Positions 6,941 to 15,772 of a DNA stretch of 64,000 bases are shown in pieces; within the stretch, counting starts at the first letter, position 1, and every line of letters begins with the position of its first letter. The translations under genes were made by a program, and so were the position numbers. The stretch is taken from contig CAJUHS010000012.1 of the NCBI GenBank assembly GCA_910586535.1, forward strand, positions 33,710 to 97,709. The letters run 5' to 3'. The notes under the pieces are model-generated. The model worked only from the letters and a program-made list of their open reading frames with translations. It searched no databases and was not told where the DNA came from. The stretch is from an uncultured Oscillospiraceae bacterium. GTDB lineage: Bacteria; Bacillota; Clostridia; Oscillospirales; Ruminococcaceae.

Positions 6941-9415
6941 TTAGCCCATTATAGCAACCACTTCATGAGTACCGCTTGTAATATCCTTGATAACGTTTCC
7001 ATCAATAGCCTTGCCGTCAACAGTAACTGACTTAATACCCTTGGAAACATGGTCGGGATTCTCAATCTTAATATTGAAAGTAGCTCCGCGGAAATAACGG
7101 GATACCGAGTAGCCGTCCCAAGCCTTAGGTATTGACGGGTCAATTTTCAGTCCGTCATAGTCGGGAATAATTCCCAGAATGTACTGAGAAATTGCCACAA
7201 AGTTCCACGCGGCAGTACCTGTAAGCCAGCTGTTCTTAGCCTCGCCGAAACGCTTAGCGTCCTTGCCCGCAATCATCTGTGCGTATACATACGGTTCGGT
7301 GCGGTGGAGCTTTTCGTCCTCCTGATAAGCTGGAGCAATCCTTGTGTAGTAGTCAAATGCAGTATCTCCCATTCCTGCATAAGCTGCGGCGCACATTATC
7401 CATGCATTGTTATGACAGAAAATACCGGCATTTTCTTTGTATCCGCCGGGATATGTGGAAATCTCACCGTACTCAACGATATAGCTTGTGAAAGCAGGAT
7501 TGTTAAGTACCAGACCATGTTCAGTACCCAAGTACTTGTCAATGCTCGCCATAGTTTTTTCGGTAAATTCCTTGCCGCCCACGTCGGACATTACGCAGAA
7601 GCCCTGGGGTTCAATAAATATCTTACCCTCATTGTTCTCGTTGGAACCGACCTTTTTGCCATATGCGTCGTATGCGCGGAGGAACCATTCGCCGTCCCAA
7701 CCGTACTTAACGATAGCTTCTTTCATCTTGTCAATCTCAGCCTGAGCCTTGTCAGCCTCGGCATTGTCGCCCATTCTGCGGCAAAGCTCAACGTACTCTG
7801 GTCCGATGTAGGTAAACATACCCGCAATCATTACGGACTCGGCAGTTTCCTCGTTAAGAGGCGCGCCAGTTTCGGGATTTACTTCTTTTGCAATATTGCT
7901 CGCCGTGTTCTGGAAGCTCTCGCCGGGAACACGGGAAAAACAGTTAAGGTTCAAGCAGTCATTCCAGTCGGCGCGTCCAATAAGCGGCAAACCGTGAGGT
8001 CCCTTGTTGTTTACAACATGATAAAAACTTCTCTTCAGGTGATCGAGCAGTGGCTGAGCCAAAGCGGGGTCGTTCTTGTAATCTACCTGTTCCTTGAGAA
8101 TGTCATAATCGCCCGTTTCCTTGATGTATGCGGCGGTAGACAGTATCATCCATAGTGGATCGTCATTGAAATTCGTACCCGCAGCATCGTTGCCCTTTTT
8201 GGTAAGAGGCTGATACTGGTGGTAGTTGCCGCCGTCCTCAAGCTGAGTTGCCGCAATGTCAAGAATTCTCTCACGCGCTCTTTCTGGTATTTGGTGTACA
8301 AAGCCCAGCAAGTCCTGATTGGAATCGCGGAAGCCCATGCCTCGGCCTATACCGCTTTCAAAATAGGAGGCGGAGCGTGACATATTAAATGTTACCATAC
8401 ACTGGTACTGGTTCCAGATGTTGACCTGTCTGTTGAGCTTTTCGTCTGGGCTGTTAAGCGTATACTTAGCAAGCAGTTCGTCCCATGTCTTTTTAAGCTC
8501 CGCAAGAGCAGCGTCGGCTTTCTCGGCAGTATCGAACTTGGACATCATCTCATATGCCTTGGACTTGTTCATTGTTCCGTCAGCGTTGAACTTTTCGGGG
8601 TAGGGGTTCTCAACATAGCCGAGAATGAACACAAGAGTCTTCTCTTCACCCTCAGCAAGAGTAATCTCCTTATACTGGGAAGCAATGGGAGACCAGCCGT
8701 CCGCCACAGAATTTGCAGGGTTGCCGTCCATAACGGTCTGAGGATTGTGAAAATCGTGGTAAATATCGCCCATGAAGGTCTCGCGGTCGGTATCGTAACC
8801 GTCTACAATATCATTTACAGCATAAAATGCAAAATGGTTTCTTCTTTCCTTGTACTCGGTCTTATGGTAAATTACCGCGCCGTTTTTCTCAAGCTCAACC
8901 TCGCCTGTGTTAAAATTTCTCTGGAAGTTGGTGGAATCATCCTGAGCGTCCCAGAGACACCATTCAATAAATGAAAACAGCTTAAACGTCTTGGGAGAAC
9001 CACTCTCATTTTTAAGAGTAAGCTTCTGTACTTCACCGGTAAAGTCTTGCGGTACAAAAAACGTTACCTCAGCGGAAAGATCGTTTTTCTTGCCGCTGAT
9101 AACGGTATAACCCATACCGTGACGGCACTTATATTCATCAAGGTCGGTCTTTACAGGAGCCCAGCCGGGATTCCAGACAGTACCGCCGTCGTTTATGTAG
9201 AAATAACGTCCGCCCGCATCGGCAGGAACATTGTTATAGCGGTAACGTGTGATACGCGCAAGGCGTGCGTCCTTATAGAAGTTATAGCCTCCTGCGGTAT
9301 TGGAAATAAGTCCAAAGAAATCCTGCGTGCCGAGATAGTTTATCCATGGATATGGGGTTTTCGGGGAAGTGATGATATACTCCTTGTTTGCGTCGTCATA
9401 GAAACCGAATTTCAT
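6941..9415 (-). CDS. Cellobiose phosphorylase (GH94)
   Basis: This cytoplasmic enzyme splits cellobiose with phosphate to glucose-1-phosphate and glucose, saving ATP. It has 824 aa counted from ATG 9415, preceded by AAAGGATGG; a 20-residue upstream extension is unlikely. The sequence closely follows clostridial cellobiose phosphorylases: it opens MKFGFYDDANKEYIIT, has NTAGGYNFYKDARL, GRGMGFRDSNQD and GRADWNDCLNL (catalytic acid Asp about residue 486), and keeps the EYGEISTYPGGYKENAGIF segment. It supports growth on cellodextrins taken up from cellulose. It is transcribed alone from a promoter containing a palindromic operator. No cellobiose transporter lies beside it. Confidence 0.95.
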   Translation of the reverse strand: MKFGFYDDANKEYIITSPKTPYPWINYLGTQDFFGLISNTAGGYNFYKDARLARITRYRYNNVPADAGGRYFYINDGGTVWNPGWAPVKTDLDEYKCRHGMGYTVISGKKNDLSAEVTFFVPQDFTGEVQKLTLKNESGSPKTFKLFSFIEWCLWDAQDDSTNFQRNFNTGEVELEKNGAVIYHKTEYKERRNHFAFYAVNDIVDGYDTDRETFMGDIYHDFHNPQTVMDGNPANSVADGWSPIASQYKEITLAEGEEKTLVFILGYVENPYPEKFNADGTMNKSKAYEMMSKFDTAEKADAALAELKKTWDELLAKYTLNSPDEKLNRQVNIWNQYQCMVTFNMSRSASYFESGIGRGMGFRDSNQDLLGFVHQIPERARERILDIAATQLEDGGNYHQYQPLTKKGNDAAGTNFNDDPLWMILSTAAYIKETGDYDILKEQVDYKNDPALAQPLLDHLKRSFYHVVNNKGPHGLPLIGRADWNDCLNLNCFSRVPGESFQNTASNIAKEVNPETGAPLNEETAESVMIAGMFTYIGPEYVELCRRMGDNAEADKAQAEIDKMKEAIVKYGWDGEWFLRAYDAYGKKVGSNENNEGKIFIEPQGFCVMSDVGGKEFTEKTMASIDKYLGTEHGLVLNNPAFTSYIVEYGEISTYPGGYKENAGIFCHNNAWIMCAAAYAGMGDTAFDYYTRIAPAYQEDEKLHRTEPYVYAQMIAGKDAKRFGEAKNSWLTGTAAWNFVAISQYILGIIPDYDGLKIDPSIPKAWDGYSVSRYFRGATFNIKIENPDHVSKGIKSVTVDGKAIDGNVIKDITSGTHEVVAIMG

Positions 9416-9492
9416 CTGAAAAGACCATCCTTTCTGCTTACAACGGTTTTTGCGGATAAAAAGGTTCTGCCGCAAACCGTACTATTAGAATA

Positions 9493-9521
9493 ATTATATC
9501 ATGTTAAACGTTTAATATCAA
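9493..9521 (-). promoter_or_regulatory. Cellobiose phosphorylase promoter with palindromic operator in the spacer
   Basis: The minus strand has TTGATA (9521-9516), a 17-bp spacer and TATAAT (9498-9493). The spacer contains the perfect 12-bp palindrome TTAAACGTTTAA (9504-9515), with the central CG typical of LacI/GalR-family operators. A bound repressor would block polymerase directly. The regulator is not in the window. Confidence 0.8.
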
Positions 9522-9534
9522 GAGCGTATATAAA

Positions 9535-9571
9535 TTTTCGGGAAACTTTCGTGACGAAAATTTCCCGAAAA
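9535..9571 (-). terminator. Terminator of the NYN/PIN-like gene
   Basis: An 11-bp stem (TTTTCGGGAAA / TTTCCCGAAAA) flanks an inner TTTTCGTCACGAAAG segment that can extend it. It lies 29 bp past the stop of the gene at 9600-10577 and just ahead of the phosphorylase promoter. Confidence 0.8.
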
Positions 9572-9599
9572 AACTGTGTATAATAACTAATATATCCCT

Positions 9600-10577
9600 T
9601 TATTGCTTAACAAGCTTTGTCAGATTAGTATATTCCGGACGTACAGCCTTATAAACCTCAACGCCGCGTTCCATACCGAAAAATTTAAGTATCCCGCGGT
9701 AGAACTGCTGCTTTCCCTCGGCGCTTTTCAAAAGCCCGAAAACGTTCCTTATCTCCGCGTCGTCAATTATCCCCGCCTTTGACAGTGCGCCTTTCAAACT
9801 GGGAGGTATATCCCCTGCACCAGATACGGGCTTGGTTTCGCTCTTACTTTTTGTAGATTCTTTCTTTTGTTGTTTAATCGGCTGAGCCTCAGTACCATTT
9901 TTCTTAGATTCCAAAGCCGCAGACTCTGTTTTTGCGGTCTTTTCAAATTTTCTGCCTTTTGCTTCTTCCTGTTTCTCCTGTTTTGGAGTGCTTTTCGGTC
10001 TGCCGCGCTTTTTGGGGGCAGGCTTTTCCGCATCACGCTCGGCCTCTATAGCGTCCGCAACAGTTTCAGCAGCTTTCGCCGCTTCAGCCTTTTCAACGGA
10101 AACCGCATCTTCTCCGATAGCCGCAAACTCTTCCTGCGGAGGCTGAACAGACGGAGCAGCTGCATTCTGCTGTATACGTGCGGCAAACGGTTTTTCCGCC
10201 GCAAGCAATGAACGGTTTATAGACGGCGCACCGTATATGGAAATATCCGCCGCTGCTCCATTCCGCTCCCAAAATGTCTTAACGTACTCAAAGCCGCGGT
10301 CGTTGCTTATAATGCAGAACTTTTTGTCCTTTCCCTGACATATGAGATAGCCCAAAAAGCTTGCAAGCTGAAAATCAAGCGCATTTTTTCCTCCGCTTGC
10401 AACGTTGTAGTACACCACCTCAGCAGGGCTGGATAGCAGGTTAAGGTGTGCCGCAAAAGACATATTAGACGCATTTACAGTGTAAAAAATATACACCTTG
10501 TCCTCTTTGGTAAGCTTTTGTATACCGGAAATTCCCGCAGAGGAAACATTTTCAAAATCAACTAAATAAACTGCCAT
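9600..10577 (-). CDS. NYN/PIN-like domain protein with AT-hook-like linker
   Basis: Residues 1-130 look like a PIN-like fold: MAVYLVDFENVSSAGI has the early acidic strand, ALDFQLASFLGYLI a second acidic site and CIISNDRGFEYV a third, matching NYN-type nuclease geometry. Residues ~140-260 are low complexity (Ala/Glu/Lys/Pro) with an AT-hook-like KKRGRPKS. The last ~70 residues form a helical domain (PPSLKGALSKAGIIDDAEIRN onward). Activity on RNA is inference. It lies 21 bp downstream of folC on the same transcript and ends at its own terminator. Confidence 0.6.
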   Translation of the reverse strand: MAVYLVDFENVSSAGISGIQKLTKEDKVYIFYTVNASNMSFAAHLNLLSSPAEVVYYNVASGGKNALDFQLASFLGYLICQGKDKKFCIISNDRGFEYVKTFWERNGAAADISIYGAPSINRSLLAAEKPFAARIQQNAAAPSVQPPQEEFAAIGEDAVSVEKAEAAKAAETVADAIEAERDAEKPAPKKRGRPKSTPKQEKQEEAKGRKFEKTAKTESAALESKKNGTEAQPIKQQKKESTKSKSETKPVSGAGDIPPSLKGALSKAGIIDDAEIRNVFGLLKSAEGKQQFYRGILKFFGMERGVEVYKAVRPEYTNLTKLVKQ

Positions 10578-10598
10578 TTCATCAATCCTTTCGTAGTT

Positions 10599-11879
10599 TT
10601 ATTCTATTTTATCATCAATATTTTCAAGTCCACCGTGAGTCTGAAGCGCAGCGGCAAGATAAAGCGACCCCGCAATGACGACCATTCCGTCCGTTCCCGC
10701 AAGAGTGACAGCCCTGGATAGTGCGTCGCGCAGATTTGACACCTCACCCTCCGAAAACATTTCAGCAAGTCTCGGAGCAAAAACCGTGTTCTGTGCAAAG
10801 CCGTCAAGGCAGACCGCCCTGTCTATATAGCGGCTGATATAACCTATAGCAGTCTGCCAGTCCTTGTTGGACATCATGCCGCATACCATTATTTTCGGAG
10901 CCTTTGGGACTGTACGGATAAAGTCAGCCAAAGCCCTCATTCCGTCCGGATTATGAGCCCCGTCTATCATTACAAAAGGCCTATCCACACGTAGTATCTG
11001 ACATCTGCTCGGAACTTCCGCGTACTTTACACCTCTGTAAATATACGGATAAATAATTCTTCCAAAGCCTCGTTTTTTAAGTATTCGCAGCGTTTCAACC
11101 GCCGTAAGCGCATTGTCGATCTGATGCCTGCCAACCATAGATGTTTTATAATTCAGCCTCCTGTAGGTGAAGCTGTTGCCGGTATGGCCGCACTTCCGTA
11201 TAATCAGACTACTCATGTCCGGAGTAACAAGTCTTGAACCAAACTGAGCCGCCGTTCTGTACACCACAGCGTAGGCTTCCTTACTCTGAGACGGAGCTAT
11301 CACCACAGGACAGCCTTGCTTAATGATACCAGCTTTATGTCTTGCTATTTTTTCGACTGTATCACCGAGTATCGCCGTATGATCTGGCGAGATAGATGTT
11401 ATTACCGAAACGCAGGACTTTTCAATGATATTAGTACAGTCAAGCAGACCTCCAAGACCGGTTTCCATAACAACAATACTGCATTTTTTTGCCTTGAAGT
11501 AAATAAAAGCAATCGCCGTTGTGATCTCGAACTGGGAACAGTCAGTACTCAGATCGTCTATTATAGGACGAATCTGAGTTACGATCTCCGCAAGCTCATC
11601 GTCAGAAATATTCACTCCGTCAATACGCATCCTGTCATTGTAGACCCTTATATACGGAGAAGTAAATTCTCCTGTCCGATATCCGGATCTTGTAAGCGTT
11701 TCCGCGATCATGCGCACGGTCGAACCTTTTCCGTTCGTACCCGCCACATGGACAAAATTCATTTCCTTTTGTGGATTTCCAAGAGCATCCATAATTCTCT
11801 CAAATCTGGCAAGACTGCTTACAGGCTTTCCCAGCTTAGAAAAGCTTTCAATATAACTCATCGCTTCGCAGTAATTCAT
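10599..11879 (-). CDS. folC: Bifunctional folylpolyglutamate/dihydrofolate synthase
   Basis: This Mur-ligase-fold enzyme adds glutamate to dihydropteroate and to folates. Visible motifs are FVHVAGTNGKGSTVRM (P-loop, about residue 45), TSPYIRVYNDRMRIDG, VVMETGLGGLLDCTN, and the C-terminal MIDGAHNPDGMRAL and VCGMMSNKDW. ATG 11879 gives 426 aa, usual for FolC; the upstream extension lies close to the promoter. It is followed by the NYN/PIN-like gene. The same window has a folate transporter under a THF riboswitch, so folate retention and uptake are both represented. Confidence 0.92.
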   Translation of the reverse strand: MNYCEAMSYIESFSKLGKPVSSLARFERIMDALGNPQKEMNFVHVAGTNGKGSTVRMIAETLTRSGYRTGEFTSPYIRVYNDRMRIDGVNISDDELAEIVTQIRPIIDDLSTDCSQFEITTAIAFIYFKAKKCSIVVMETGLGGLLDCTNIIEKSCVSVITSISPDHTAILGDTVEKIARHKAGIIKQGCPVVIAPSQSKEAYAVVYRTAAQFGSRLVTPDMSSLIIRKCGHTGNSFTYRRLNYKTSMVGRHQIDNALTAVETLRILKKRGFGRIIYPYIYRGVKYAEVPSRCQILRVDRPFVMIDGAHNPDGMRALADFIRTVPKAPKIMVCGMMSNKDWQTAIGYISRYIDRAVCLDGFAQNTVFAPRLAEMFSEGEVSNLRDALSRAVTLAGTDGMVVIAGSLYLAAALQTHGGLENIDDKIE

Positions 11880-11987
11880 GAACATCACCTTTGCCGAAAC
11901 ATAAATACCGCAAAGCGGCACAAATACACTTTAATAAGGCGGAACCATAATGCAGATACCGCTTTTAAACAATCTTACACACAAAAC

Positions 11988-12016
11988 ATTATAGCACACT
12001 TTTAAATAAACTGCAA
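11988..12016 (-). promoter_or_regulatory. folC promoter (TTGCAG-N17-TATAAT)
   Basis: The minus strand has TTGCAG (12016-12011), a 17-bp spacer and TATAAT (11993-11988), about 110 bp upstream of the folC start. It is the only promoter seen for the folC/NYN pair. Confidence 0.8.
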
Positions 12017-12090
12017 TAAATTTTTTTCAAAAAATATCTGGAGCAAATAAATGTTTTTGCCAATTAATTTTCCTCAGCACAGGACTATTT

Positions 12091-12119
12091 AAAACAAAAC
12101 GGCGGGGACAAGCCCCGCC
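12091..12119 (-). terminator. pnp terminator
   Basis: A GC-rich stem GGCGGGG/CCCCGCC with a 4-nt loop is followed on the minus strand by GTTTTGTTTT, 13 bp after the pnp stop. Confidence 0.9.
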
Positions 12120-12131
12120 TTAAAAATTCAA

Positions 12132-14243
12132 TCAGCTGTTTTTCTTTGCCTCGATGTCTGCAAGAGCATCCTTTCTGGAAAGGTTTATCCTGCCCTGACT
12201 GTCTATCTCCATTACCTTTACTACGATCTCATCACCGATGGAAACAACGTCCTCAACCTTTTCAACACGCTGCTTGTCCAGTTTGGAAATGTGAACAAGA
12301 CCGTCCTTGCCGGGAGCTATCTCAACAAATGCACCGAAATTCATTATGCGAACGACCTTGCCCTTGTAGATCGCACCAATCTCTGGATCGTTTGCAATGG
12401 TCTCAACGATTTGAAGAGCCTTTTTAGCGTTATCAAGATCAATGCCTGAAATAAATACGTTTCCGTCGTCGTTGATGTCAATCTTGACGCTGCAGTCAGC
12501 GGAGATTTTCTGAATGACTTTGCCTCCCTGACCGATAACTTCGCGTATCTTGTCAACGGGAATCTTTGTCTGGAGCATTTTGGGAGCGTACTTGCCAACC
12601 TCTGCTCTCGGAGCGGGAATAGCTTTCAGCATTATCTCGTCAAGTATATAGTCCCTTGCCTTATGGGTCTTAGCAAATGCTTCCTTGATAATTTCAGGAG
12701 TAAGGCCGTCTACCTTGATGTCAACCTGAATAGCGGTGATACCCTTGTGAGTACCGCCTACCTTAAAGTCCATATCGCCGAAAAAGTCTTCCAGACCCTG
12801 AATATCCACCATTGTCATGAAGCTGCCGTCGTCTCTTGTGATAAGACCGCAGGAAATACCCGCAACCGGAGCCTTGATAGGCACGCCTGCGTCCATAAGA
12901 GCAAGAGTCGAGCCGCATATAGAACCCTGCGACGTTGAACCGTTAGAAGAAAGCACCTCGGATACAAGTCTGAGAGCGTACGGAAACTCCTCAACAGGAG
13001 GGATAACAGGCTCAAGCGCTCTTTCGGCAAGCGCTCCGTGACCTATCTCGCGGCGTCCGGGACCTCTGCTGGGCTTTGTTTCGCCTACGGAGTACGATGG
13101 GAAATTATAATGGTGCATATATCTCTTGCTGTCCTCTTCATCCAGACCGTCGATTCTCTGAGAATCGCTTACGGGACCGAGAGTTGCAACTGTAAGAACC
13201 TGGGTCTGACCTCTTGTAAAAAGACCAGAACCGTGAACTCTGGGAAGAACGCCTACCTCAGCGGCAAGAGGACGTATCTCATCGATACCCCTGCCGTCAA
13301 CACGTTTGCCCTCATAGAGCCAGTTCCTTACAATTTTCTTCTGAAGTTTGTAAATGCACTCGTCGATCATTGCAATTTTTTCGGGGTACTGCTCGTCGAA
13401 CTTTTCATGAACCTCGTCCTTGATAGGATTAAGACGCTCCTCACGGATATTTTTGTCGTTTGTATCGAGAGCAGCCTTGACTTTCTCGCCCACAAGTTCT
13501 TCAATAGCATCGAACAGCTCGTGGTCTACCTCCATGGACTCAAACTCAAACTTTTTCTTTCCGATCTCCTTTTGGATATCAGAAATGAAAGCAACTATCT
13601 TTTTGATTTCATCGTGACCTGTCATGATTGCTTTGAGCATTGTATCGTCATCGACCTCATTCGCACCCGCTTCGATCATGACAATTTTTTCCATTGTACC
13701 CGCAACGGTAAGGTTAAGATCAGACTTCTCACGCTGTTCAAGAGTAGGATTGAGGACGATCTCACCGTCAACAAGTCCCACGCTGATACCGCCGATAGGA
13801 CCGTTCCAAGGGATATCAGAAATGGAAATAGCAACAGAAGTCGCGATCATACCGCATATTTCGGGAGAATTATCGGGATCAACTGAAAGCACCGTCATTA
13901 CAACTGAAACGTCGTTTCTCATATCCTTGGGGAAAAGAGGACGGATAGGCCTGTCAACAACTCTTGAAGTCAGAATGGCCTTTTCGCTGGGCTTGCCTTC
14001 TCTCTTCATAAACGAACCGGGGATACGTCCCACTGAGTAAAGTCTCTCCTCATAGTCAACGGAGAGCGGGAAAAAGTCGATGCCCTCTCTGGGCTTAACG
14101 CTTGCTGTAACGTTCGCCATAACAACGGTCTCGCCGCAGCGTACCCAACAGGAACCGTTGGAAAGCTCGCAGGTCTTTCCGGTTTCAACTGTCAGTTCTC
14201 TTCCGGCATATGTGGTTTTAAAAACTCTGTGATTATCAAACAT
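12132..14243 (-). CDS. pnp: Polynucleotide phosphorylase
   Basis: This 3'-5' phosphorolytic exoribonuclease has full length at 703 aa. Domains in order are RNase PH 1 (LTSRVVDRPIRPLFP), the helical linker, RNase PH 2 (GTSQ-like STSQGSICGSTLALMDAG and GLITRDDG), a KH domain with the GxxG loop (IGQGGKVIQKIS, about residue 565), and an S1 domain (GKVVRIMNFGAFVEIAPGKDGLVHIS). It degrades mRNA, helps mature stable RNAs and can add tails. The gene follows rpsO, the usual order, but a hairpin terminator separates them. A small hairpin (CTGTTAA/TTAACAG, 14259-14275) abuts its AGGAGG site. Confidence 0.97.
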   Translation of the reverse strand: MFDNHRVFKTTYAGRELTVETGKTCELSNGSCWVRCGETVVMANVTASVKPREGIDFFPLSVDYEERLYSVGRIPGSFMKREGKPSEKAILTSRVVDRPIRPLFPKDMRNDVSVVMTVLSVDPDNSPEICGMIATSVAISISDIPWNGPIGGISVGLVDGEIVLNPTLEQREKSDLNLTVAGTMEKIVMIEAGANEVDDDTMLKAIMTGHDEIKKIVAFISDIQKEIGKKKFEFESMEVDHELFDAIEELVGEKVKAALDTNDKNIREERLNPIKDEVHEKFDEQYPEKIAMIDECIYKLQKKIVRNWLYEGKRVDGRGIDEIRPLAAEVGVLPRVHGSGLFTRGQTQVLTVATLGPVSDSQRIDGLDEEDSKRYMHHYNFPSYSVGETKPSRGPGRREIGHGALAERALEPVIPPVEEFPYALRLVSEVLSSNGSTSQGSICGSTLALMDAGVPIKAPVAGISCGLITRDDGSFMTMVDIQGLEDFFGDMDFKVGGTHKGITAIQVDIKVDGLTPEIIKEAFAKTHKARDYILDEIMLKAIPAPRAEVGKYAPKMLQTKIPVDKIREVIGQGGKVIQKISADCSVKIDINDDGNVFISGIDLDNAKKALQIVETIANDPEIGAIYKGKVVRIMNFGAFVEIAPGKDGLVHISKLDKQRVEKVEDVVSIGDEIVVKVMEIDSQGRINLSRKDALADIEAKKNS

Positions 14244-14359
14244 ATTTTTCCTCCTGTTAATTTTTAACAGACCGCAGCTTTAGCAATAAATCCTGTATGC
14301 AAATGTCCTGCGTACACGATTTAATGCTAAGCCTGCCGTCTGAAATTTCCTTGTTTTAA

Positions 14360-14403
14360 ACGCGCAAAAGGCAGAGTAAAGACTTTCGCCTTTACTTTCT
14401 GCC
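14360..14403 (-). terminator. rpsO terminator / attenuator before pnp
   Basis: GGCAGA-AAGTAAAG pairs with CTTTACTCTGCC (two-base bulge) around a short loop, followed by TTTTGC on the minus strand. It lies just after the rpsO stop. Leaky read-through could supply pnp, for which I see no clear promoter of its own. Confidence 0.75.
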
Positions 14404-14415
14404 TCCGACATTTTC

Positions 14416-14682
14416 TTACTTACGCAGACCGAGCTTTTCAACTATTGCACGGTATCTGTTGATATCCTTCTTCGCAAGATAGTTGAGAAGATTACGTCTG
14501 TGACCTACCATTTTCAGAAGACCTCTTCTGGAGTGATGGTCTTTCTTGTGTACCTTTAAGTGTTCGGTAAGGTCGTTAATCCTCTTTGTGAGGATAGCGA
14601 TCTGTACTTCGGGAGAACCAGTATCGTTTTCACTGGTTCTGTTAGCCTCAATAACGGCTGTTTTTTCTTCTTTTCTCATCAT
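14416..14682 (-). CDS. rpsO: 30S ribosomal protein S15
   Basis: This 88-aa protein is full length for S15. It has the N-terminal TGSPEVQIAILTKRINDLTEHLK helix and the signature DHHSRRGLLKMVGHRRNLLNYL that contacts 16S rRNA. S15 nucleates assembly of the central domain. Translation may begin at either of two consecutive ATGs (14682 or 14679) after AAAAGAGGTG. The ~140-nt leader, the promoter, the terminator and pnp downstream match the usual rpsO-pnp arrangement. Confidence 0.96.
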   Translation of the reverse strand: MMRKEEKTAVIEANRTSENDTGSPEVQIAILTKRINDLTEHLKVHKKDHHSRRGLLKMVGHRRNLLNYLAKKDINRYRAIVEKLGLRK

Positions 14683-14822
14683 GATGAAAACACCTCTTTT
14701 AAAAATTTCCCCGTAAGCATAGTAAGCGGCAGGCGCTGCCTCCGTAAAAGGAGTCCCGAAAAGGGCTTACTCCGCAAACCAAGCAAACGGCTTTCCCGTC
14801 CGTCATTTGTCGGAACAAGATA
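14683..14822 (-). promoter_or_regulatory. Structured rpsO leader (candidate S15 autoregulatory RNA)
   Basis: The transcript from about 14822 to the rpsO start can form several stem-loops: GGAGT...ACTCC closing a CC/GG inner stem, GGCAG...CTGCC next to it, and an upstream GACGG/CCGT stem. S15 represses its own mRNA through differently shaped leaders in different phyla. That S15 binds this one is inference. Confidence 0.45.
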
Positions 14823-14828
14823 AATATT

Positions 14829-14857
14829 ATTATACCACATAAAAACCATTTTGTAAA
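14829..14857 (-). promoter_or_regulatory. rpsO promoter (TTTACA-N17-TATAAT)
   Basis: The minus strand carries TTTACA (14857-14852), a 17-bp spacer and TATAAT (14834-14829). It lies just after the stop of the DUF624 gene and gives rpsO its own start. Confidence 0.85.
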
Positions 14858-14863
14858 GAGTTT

Positions 14864-15715
14864 TTATGAAATAATTTTTCCTTTTTTCTTTTTTCCCTTT
14901 CCGTCAATAGGGGTTTCCTCGCCTCCGCGGTCGGTGAAAACGCTTTCATCGGCGGTAAGCGGCTTTAAATAATCATACTCTGGATTATCCATCCCCCTCT
15001 CCTCATAGTAAGGATTTATAACGTACTTCTGTATTTGAGGATAGGAATTGAACATTATAATGAATCCAATAAACGTAACAGCCCAGAACGGTATAAGCAG
15101 CAGAGAAAGCACATTTGTGATACTCATAACAAAGAGTACAGCTGCGACCGCCGCTACGGAAATAAGAGTGAAAAAGTTCTTTTTCAAAGCTATGCAGGTA
15201 AGGAAAAAGCTGTTTTTAAGAATATTTTTCAGAGACAGCTCTGTGGAAACTATCATCGGGAAAATATAGAAATTCATCATAAACAATGTCAGCGCAAAGC
15301 TTACGGATATAACGCAGAATATTGTATAGATAAATCCGCCCGATTCTGCTGCCTGAGCCATTTTCGGGTACACATACATGGCGGTCACAGCCGACACCGC
15401 AAACAGCGTGTCCAGCAGGCCTACAGGCAAAGACTGTTTCCAGTTTTCGGAAAAGCCTTTCCAAAAATCGTGAAAAATGAAAGCGTTTTTGTCAAGCGAA
15501 TACTTACGCAGCACCCTCGTCATTCCAGCCAGCGCAGGACCTATGGTAACTACCGGAAGACAAAAAATAAACGTAAGTATATTAAGCTTTATAAGCCTCC
15601 ATGCGTATCTGAAATACATCTCCCAGAACTCAAAAAATGCTTTTTTCTTAGGCGCGTTTTTGGATACGCCCCGTCCCGCCTTTTCGTAATCATAGCCAAA
15701 ACCAAATAATGCCAA
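14864..15715 (-). CDS. YesL/DUF624-family membrane protein
   Basis: This 283-aa integral membrane protein has a short basic N-terminus and about five membrane segments (for example LIKLNILTFIFCLPVVTIGPA near residue 42). Its family signature is the LPVVTIGPALAGMTRVLRK loop and the FWKGFSENWKQS stretch. It ends in a soluble tail with a Lys-rich stretch (GKGKKKKGKII). YesL relatives are often found with carbohydrate transporters; function is unknown. It is preceded on the same strand by the SpoIIM-like gene with 57 bp between. Confidence 0.8.
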   Translation of the reverse strand: MALFGFGYDYEKAGRGVSKNAPKKKAFFEFWEMYFRYAWRLIKLNILTFIFCLPVVTIGPALAGMTRVLRKYSLDKNAFIFHDFWKGFSENWKQSLPVGLLDTLFAVSAVTAMYVYPKMAQAAESGGFIYTIFCVISVSFALTLFMMNFYIFPMIVSTELSLKNILKNSFFLTCIALKKNFFTLISVAAVAAVLFVMSITNVLSLLLIPFWAVTFIGFIIMFNSYPQIQKYVINPYYEERGMDNPEYDYLKPLTADESVFTDRGGEETPIDGKGKKKKGKIIS

Positions 15716-15772
15716 AAATTTGCAGCTCCTTTACAGTAACTTCCCCGTTTTGAATTTTTACAAATGCGATAC

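Noticed and set aside
7304..8155. 283-codon plus-strand frame opposite cellobiose phosphorylase
   Set aside because: Protein shows no family and lies fully within the strongly conserved phosphorylase gene.
9501..9515. CcpA cre site in the phosphorylase promoter
   Set aside because: The WTGNNANCGNNNNCA pattern does not fit in register; the symmetric TTAAACGTTTAA fits a LacI-type operator better.
13038..13886. 282-codon plus-strand frame opposite pnp
   Set aside because: Shadow frame; pnp is intact on the minus strand.
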